From NCBI GenBank assembly GCA_040757335.1, contig JBFLXB010000001.1, positions 1 through 64,000 of the forward strand: 64,000 nt of DNA. Direction: 5' to 3'. The stretch is from Nitrospirota bacterium. Lineage in GTDB: Bacteria; Nitrospirota; Nitrospiria; 2-01-FULL-66-17. Made by a program: the position numbers and the translations under genes. The notes under the pieces are model-generated. The model had not been told where the DNA came from. It worked only from the letters and a program-made list of their open reading frames with translations, and searched no databases. Positions 60,166 to 64,000 of the stretch are shown here, piece after piece; within the stretch, counting starts at the first letter, position 1, and each line of letters opens with the position of its first letter.

Positions 60166-61812
60166 ATGGGCGATATGGCAGACGGCGTTGGCATCGCGCG
60201 GGTTGATCGGATCCGGTCGGACGAACGCGTTCCCACGGTCGATCAAGAGACGTTCGATGTGATCGTGGTGGGCGCGGGGACGGGTGGACTCACGGTGGCG
60301 GCCTTGCTCGCCCGGAGCGGACGCTCGGTGCTCGTCCTTGATCAACACGCCGTGGCCGGGGGCAACGCCACGGTCTTCAGACGGCCGGGGTACGAGTTCG
60401 ACGTCGGCCTGCACTACCTCGGAGACTGCGGGCCACGGGGCGGCATCCCCAGGATACTGAAGGCCGCCGGTGTCGAGGACGTCGTGTTTCGGGAGATGGA
60501 CGCCGACGGGTTCGACACGTTGGTGTTTCCCGACCTCACGTTTCGGGTGCCCAAGGGGTTGGAGGCGTATCGCGCCCGACTCATCGAACGATTCCCCGGC
60601 GAGGCCCGCGGCATCGACCGATACCTGGATGTACTTCGCGCGATCTGGTCGCTCCAGGAGGCGGCCGGCAGAGGCGTGTCGGCAAAAACGCTCTGGAGCG
60701 TCCGTCACGCCGTCCCGTACCTCAACGCCACGCTGCAGGCATTGTTCGATCGGTGCACGCACGACGTACGGTTGCGCGGCGTGTTGGCCGGACAGAGCGG
60801 AGATTATGCGGAGCCGCCGAGCCGAGCGTCCGCGGTCATGCACGCGATGGTGGTCACCGGGTATTTGCAGGGCGCCTATTACCCCGTTGGCGGGGGCCAG
60901 GTGATCTCCGATCGCCTGGCCGAGGCCATCGAACGTTACGGCGGCAAGATCCTGCTGTCCACGCCCGTCACGAGGATCGTGGTCGAGCGCGGCCGGGTGG
61001 CAGGCGCGGAGTTCGAGAGCAACGCGCTCGGACGGGGTGTGGTGCGCGCGCCCGTAGTCGTGTCCGACGCGGACCTCAAGGAAACGATGCTCGGCCTGGT
61101 GGGCGCCGCACACCTCAAGCCGGCCACGGTGCTGCGATTGCATCGGTACGAAATGGCGCCGGCCCTCGGCGTGGTGTACCTCGGGGTGAAGCGAGACCTT
61201 CGGGCCGCCGGCGTACCCAATACGAACTTCTGGGTTCATCCGTCCTACGATCAGGAGCCGGTCTACGCGGACGCCCGCGCCGGACGGTTCCACCCCGAAC
61301 CGTTCTGCTACGTCTCCATCGCCACCCTCAAAGATCCCGACAACCATCGGGCCGCTCCGCACGGCGTCGCCAACGTGGAATTGGCGACCGTAGTGCCGTC
61401 CGAGCCCGAAGCGTGGGGAACGACGGTCGATCATATGGTCACCGGGACCTACCGTGACAGCGCGAGATACCGCGAGACAAAGGCCGCCTTCGCGGCCAGG
61501 CTCGTGGCCGCGGCGGATCGAGTCCTGCCGGGATTGGAGAAGGACATCGTGTTTCAGGAAGTCTCCACGCCGTTGACGCACCGGCGCTACACCAGATCAA
61601 CCGGCGGCACCGGATACGGGATCGCGCCGATTCCGTCGCAGTTCCTGTTCCGGCGCCCCAGCCACGCGACCGAGATTCCGGGGTTGTATCTGTGCGGGGC
61701 CAGCACCTACACGGGTCACGGCATCCCGGGTGTGATGTGGTCGGGCGTGCTGGCCGCGTCGCGGGTGGCGGGACGAGGGGTGCTCAGAGACGTGATGAGG
61801 AGAGCCTCGTGA
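60166..61812 (+). CDS. FAD-dependent oxidoreductase, CrtI/retinol saturase-like
   Basis: About 548 residues. The N-terminal FAD-binding fold FDVIVVGAGTGGLTVAALLA is followed by AVAGGNATVFRRPGYEFDVG, the carotenoid-desaturase-type second motif. SGDYAEPPSRASAVMHAMVV and YYPVGGGQVISDRLAEAI lie in the middle, and the C-terminal FAD motif is IPGLYLCGASTYTGHGIPGV. Relatives desaturate or saturate isoprenoid chains; there are no other carotenoid genes nearby, so the substrate is open. The start could be GTG 60163, ATG 60166 or ATG 60175. It lies 13 bases after the stress-protein gene. Confidence 0.85.
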   Translation: MGDMADGVGIARVDRIRSDERVPTVDQETFDVIVVGAGTGGLTVAALLARSGRSVLVLDQHAVAGGNATVFRRPGYEFDVGLHYLGDCGPRGGIPRILKAAGVEDVVFREMDADGFDTLVFPDLTFRVPKGLEAYRARLIERFPGEARGIDRYLDVLRAIWSLQEAAGRGVSAKTLWSVRHAVPYLNATLQALFDRCTHDVRLRGVLAGQSGDYAEPPSRASAVMHAMVVTGYLQGAYYPVGGGQVISDRLAEAIERYGGKILLSTPVTRIVVERGRVAGAEFESNALGRGVVRAPVVVSDADLKETMLGLVGAAHLKPATVLRLHRYEMAPALGVVYLGVKRDLRAAGVPNTNFWVHPSYDQEPVYADARAGRFHPEPFCYVSIATLKDPDNHRAAPHGVANVELATVVPSEPEAWGTTVDHMVTGTYRDSARYRETKAAFAARLVAAADRVLPGLEKDIVFQEVSTPLTHRRYTRSTGGTGYGIAPIPSQFLFRRPSHATEIPGLYLCGASTYTGHGIPGVMWSGVLAASRVAGRGVLRDVMRRAS

Positions 61813-61825
61813 CGCGGAAACGCCA

Positions 61826-62182
61826 ATGATCACGTCCATCGCGTTCACCGTCTACCCAGTGAGTGACATGGCCAGATCCAGACGTTTCTATGAGAACGTC
61901 CTCGGTCTCAGGACCGAACACGCGTTCGGAGATCAGTGGGTCGAATACGACGTCGGGGGCTCGACGTTTGCCATCACCACTACGGACATGGGCCATCCTC
62001 CGGGGGCCAAGGGCGCGGTGGTCGCGTTTGAAACCACGGATTTGGATGCGGCGGTGAGACGACTCAAGGAACAATCGGTGCCCGTTGTCGTCGAGACGTT
62101 TTCCACGCCGGTCTGCCGAATGGTTGTTATCGAAGATCCGGACGAGAACCACGTCACGATCCATCAGCGGCACCAAGGCTAA
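61826..62182 (+). CDS. VOC-family (glyoxalase-like) protein
   Basis: A 118-residue single-domain vicinal-oxygen-chelate protein: ITSIAFTVYPVSDMARSRRF, YENVLGLRTEHAFGDQWVEY, FETTDLDAAVRRLKEQSVPV and IEDPDENHVTIHQRHQG. Putative metal ligands are Glu in the YENVLG-strand region and His in the last strand. The first His of glyoxalase I is not in place, so the function is uncertain. It lies 13 bases after the oxidoreductase gene. Confidence 0.85.
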   Translation: MITSIAFTVYPVSDMARSRRFYENVLGLRTEHAFGDQWVEYDVGGSTFAITTTDMGHPPGAKGAVVAFETTDLDAAVRRLKEQSVPVVVETFSTPVCRMVVIEDPDENHVTIHQRHQG

Positions 62183-62190
62183 GGAGCGCC

Positions 62191-62568
62191 GTGGTCAAAA
62201 AGATCGGCTACGGCGTCATTCTGTGGGCCATTCCCTACGTGACCGCGATCCCGCTGCTCCCGTTGATGCGCAGCGACCAACCGTTCTTCAAGACCATCAT
62301 GATCGTCGAAGGTTCGATTGTGGGCGCGGTGCTCGCGGTGATGTACTTCAAGTCGGTGGAGCGGGAGTTCCTGCGAGAAGGCATGACCTTGGCGGCGGTC
62401 TGGATCGGGGTGAACTGGTTCCTGGACTTCGTGGGATTGCTTCCGTTCTCCGATCTCTCGCCGACGCGGTATTTCATCGAGATCGGTCTGCGCTACCTCG
62501 CGATCGCCGCGCTGGTCGTGGCGATCGGGTACGTGCTCGACAAGAAGCTCGCCGAAGGGAGGCGCTGA
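62191..62568 (+). CDS. four-helix membrane protein of unknown function
   Basis: A 125-residue protein from a GTG with AAGGAG upstream. Four hydrophobic segments: YGVILWAIPYVTAIPLLPL, IMIVEGSIVGAVLAVMYF, MTLAAVWIGVNWFLDFVGL and FIEIGLRYLAIAALVVAIGY. No known motif. It is followed by a polymer-forming-type membrane gene with one base between stop and start. Confidence 0.6.
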   Translation: MVKKIGYGVILWAIPYVTAIPLLPLMRSDQPFFKTIMIVEGSIVGAVLAVMYFKSVEREFLREGMTLAAVWIGVNWFLDFVGLLPFSDLSPTRYFIEIGLRYLAIAALVVAIGYVLDKKLAEGRR

Positions 62569-62569
62569 G

Positions 62570-63733
62570 ATGAACCCAATCGTCGTGGGCCTTGTCATGC
62601 TGGCAGTGCTGCTCGCGCGCCCGGCTTGGGCGCAAGATGAGCACTCCGATGCCGCGGAACGGGAAGTAATGATCCTCCCGGCCGGTGTGGTGATCAACCA
62701 GGACTATTTTGCGTACGGCGAGCGGGTTGAAATCTCCGGGACGGTCAATGGCGACGTGTATGCGGCCGGGGGTCAGATTCTGGTGGACGGCACAATCAAC
62801 GGGGATCTGCTGGCGGCCGGCGGGGCCATCACGATCTCAGGAACCGTGTCGCAGGACGCCCGGATCGCGGGCGGGCAGATCGCGATCAACGGGCCCATCG
62901 GCCGGAGCCTGACCGTGGCCGGCGGCAACGTGGAGGTGAACGATTCGGCCGCGGTCGGGCGCAGCGTGGTCGCGGCCGGAGGGCGCGTTCGCGTGGCGGC
63001 TCCGGTGCAGGCGGACGCGAAGATCGCGGGCGGGAGCGTGACGGTTTCCAACGCGGTCAAGGGCAACCTGCACGTCGCCACCGGGGATCTGCGGCTCACG
63101 TCAAAGGCCGCGATCGCCGGGGACCTCACGTATTGGAGTCAGACCGATGCGTCGATCGATCCCGGAGCCAATGTGGCCGGGGTCGTGACCCGGAAGGCCC
63201 TGCCGGAGCACTTTGGGCCGAGACCGGGCGCGTTTCTCGCGGCGCTGGCCGGGTTGTTCCTCCTCGCGAAATTGGTGAGTTTTGTGTCGACCCTGGTACT
63301 CGGGCTGCTGTTTCTGTATCTTCTGCCGCGGTACACCGGGTCCACGGTTTCAACGTTGAGAACGCGCCCGTGGGCCTCGCTGGGCATCGGCTTCATTGCG
63401 TTTGTGGTGACCCCGGTGGCGGCCGTGATTCTCCTGATCACCGTGCTGGCCGCCCCACTCGGCTTGATGGCGGCGGCGCTGTTTGTGCTGGCGATTTATG
63501 TGGCGCGCGTATTCGTCATGATCTGGGCCGGCGCCGCACTCTTTGCGTGGATGGGGAAGCCGGTTCGCGAGGTCTGGGCGTTGGTGATCGGGCTGGTGGT
63601 CTATACCATCGTGACCGCGATTCCGTTTCTGGGCTGGATCGTCGCTTGGGGGGTGACGCTCTTCGGCCTGGGCGCCGCTTTATTGGCCGATCGGATGTTG
63701 TATCTCACGGCGAAGGAGCGGGCGGCGGTGTGA
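62570..63733 (+). CDS. bactofilin-like polymer-forming domain with membrane C-terminus
   Basis: A 387-residue protein. A signal peptide (VGLVMLAVLLARPAWAQ) is followed by a right-handed beta-helix (about 30-195) built of short G-rich repeats (ISGTVNGDVYAAGGQILVDG, AGGAITISGTVSQDARIAGG) like the polymer-forming cytoskeletal (bactofilin) family. Four or five membrane helices lie in the C-terminal half. The helix is predicted to be outside the cytoplasm, unlike true bactofilins. It may be a cell-envelope scaffold. Its stop overlaps a downstream GTG. Confidence 0.8.
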   Translation: MNPIVVGLVMLAVLLARPAWAQDEHSDAAEREVMILPAGVVINQDYFAYGERVEISGTVNGDVYAAGGQILVDGTINGDLLAAGGAITISGTVSQDARIAGGQIAINGPIGRSLTVAGGNVEVNDSAAVGRSVVAAGGRVRVAAPVQADAKIAGGSVTVSNAVKGNLHVATGDLRLTSKAAIAGDLTYWSQTDASIDPGANVAGVVTRKALPEHFGPRPGAFLAALAGLFLLAKLVSFVSTLVLGLLFLYLLPRYTGSTVSTLRTRPWASLGIGFIAFVVTPVAAVILLITVLAAPLGLMAAALFVLAIYVARVFVMIWAGAALFAWMGKPVREVWALVIGLVVYTIVTAIPFLGWIVAWGVTLFGLGAALLADRMLYLTAKERAAV

Positions 63734-63885
63734 CCAGCGCCGGTCAGTCCGAGCACCCGACCACCGTGAAAATCAGATTCGTCGATGTCCCTGCCAACGC
63801 CGGGTCGCGCTCGCCCCACGTGGTGGTCGTGACACGGCCGAAAGGCGGCTCGAAGGCTTTGCCAAGCGCGGTCGTATCAACTGGC

Positions 63886-64000
63886 GTGACGCGACGAAGC
63901 TCGGGCTGCTTGCCCCACCTCGGGTGGTTGCCGTTGCCGATGGTCGTTCTGCTCGCCGGTTGCGTCACAGTGGGGCCCGATTACGTCGCGCCGGACCCCG
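63886..64000 (+). CDS. outer-membrane efflux lipoprotein (NodT-type), cut by window edge
   Basis: A partial gene of 38 codons. It reads TRRSSGCLPHLGWLPLPMVV then the lipobox LLAGC and CVTVGPDYVAPDP, the classic start of RND outer-membrane factors (VGPDYxxP). The frame is open back to a GTG at 63730 that overlaps the previous stop, but a lipoprotein signal favours GTG 63886 or ATG 63940. The body of the gene, and probably its adaptor and pump genes, lie beyond the window. Confidence 0.7.
   Translation, partial: MTRRSSGCLPHLGWLPLPMVVLLAGCVTVGPDYVAPDP

Overview
This is a GC-rich chromosomal window from a Gram-negative bacterium. A TolC-family outer-membrane channel, a second outer-membrane efflux lipoprotein at the right edge and several lipoprotein or Sec signals point to a diderm. 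The lineage cannot be fixed from sequence alone. REP-type hairpins, the gene mix and the codon bias would fit Nitrospirota or Methylomirabilota-like bacteria, but that is a low-confidence guess. No rRNA, tRNA, CRISPR array, phage structural gene or integrase was seen.

Layout. 0-10 kb: a beta-helix lipoprotein, RNA 3'-phosphate cyclase (RtcA), an APH/AAA two-domain kinase, a CBS-GAF-PAS-GGDEF-EAL gene broken by a one-base frameshift, and a first universal stress protein (Usp). 10-18 kb: class II ribonucleotide reductase, small zinc-ribbon and stress proteins, a phosphoribosyltransferase, a second Usp, a sugar-nucleotide pyrophosphorylase, a CapA-like protein, an alpha/beta hydrolase and a cupredoxin. 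17.8-24.7 kb: a less GC-rich accessory island holding an acyltransferase flanked by duplicated terminator arms, a run of small minus-strand genes with one attC-like site and REP/RAYT-like hairpins, and a HEPN/MNT toxin-antitoxin pair. 24.7-30 kb: Lon, Hsp20, nicotinamidase, nicotinate phosphoribosyltransferase and a cupredoxin. 30-34.7 kb: a rearranged segment with a 507-bp near-identical duplication, a GGDEF/EAL protein, a chimeric gp16-like/cupredoxin gene and VIT1/DUF3175 genes. 34.8-41.8 kb: PRPP synthetase, a thiamine-binding protein/methyltransferase/aminotransferase/ZIP cluster, archease and RtcB. 41.7-52.5 kb: DksA-like, HPF-cold-shock fusion, Hsp20, a Ca2+-type P-ATPase, two Usps, a GAF histidine kinase with its LuxR-type regulator, a CoA-binding protein, Hsp20 and a YbaK deacylase. 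52.7-64 kb: a complete TolC/HlyD/ABC/ABC/permease/permease exporter, a coiled-coil stress protein, a CrtI-like oxidoreductase, and small membrane genes.

How it fits together. Much of 4-50 kb has the gene content of the Mycobacterium tuberculosis DosR dormancy regulon: Rv2004c-like kinase, NrdZ-type RNR, phosphoribosyltransferase and dienelactone hydrolase, CapA, nicotinate phosphoribosyltransferase, CtpF-like ATPase, four Usps, three Hsp20s, a hibernation factor, and a DosS/DosR-like two-component pair. Here these genes sit in one contiguous neighbourhood of a diderm. Six promoters carry a recurring element around TTTGGGGGATAGG, some copies palindromic with CCCC, which is a candidate regulon site. 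A family of four long hairpin repeats sits directly behind stop codons and is the strongest unexplained DNA element.
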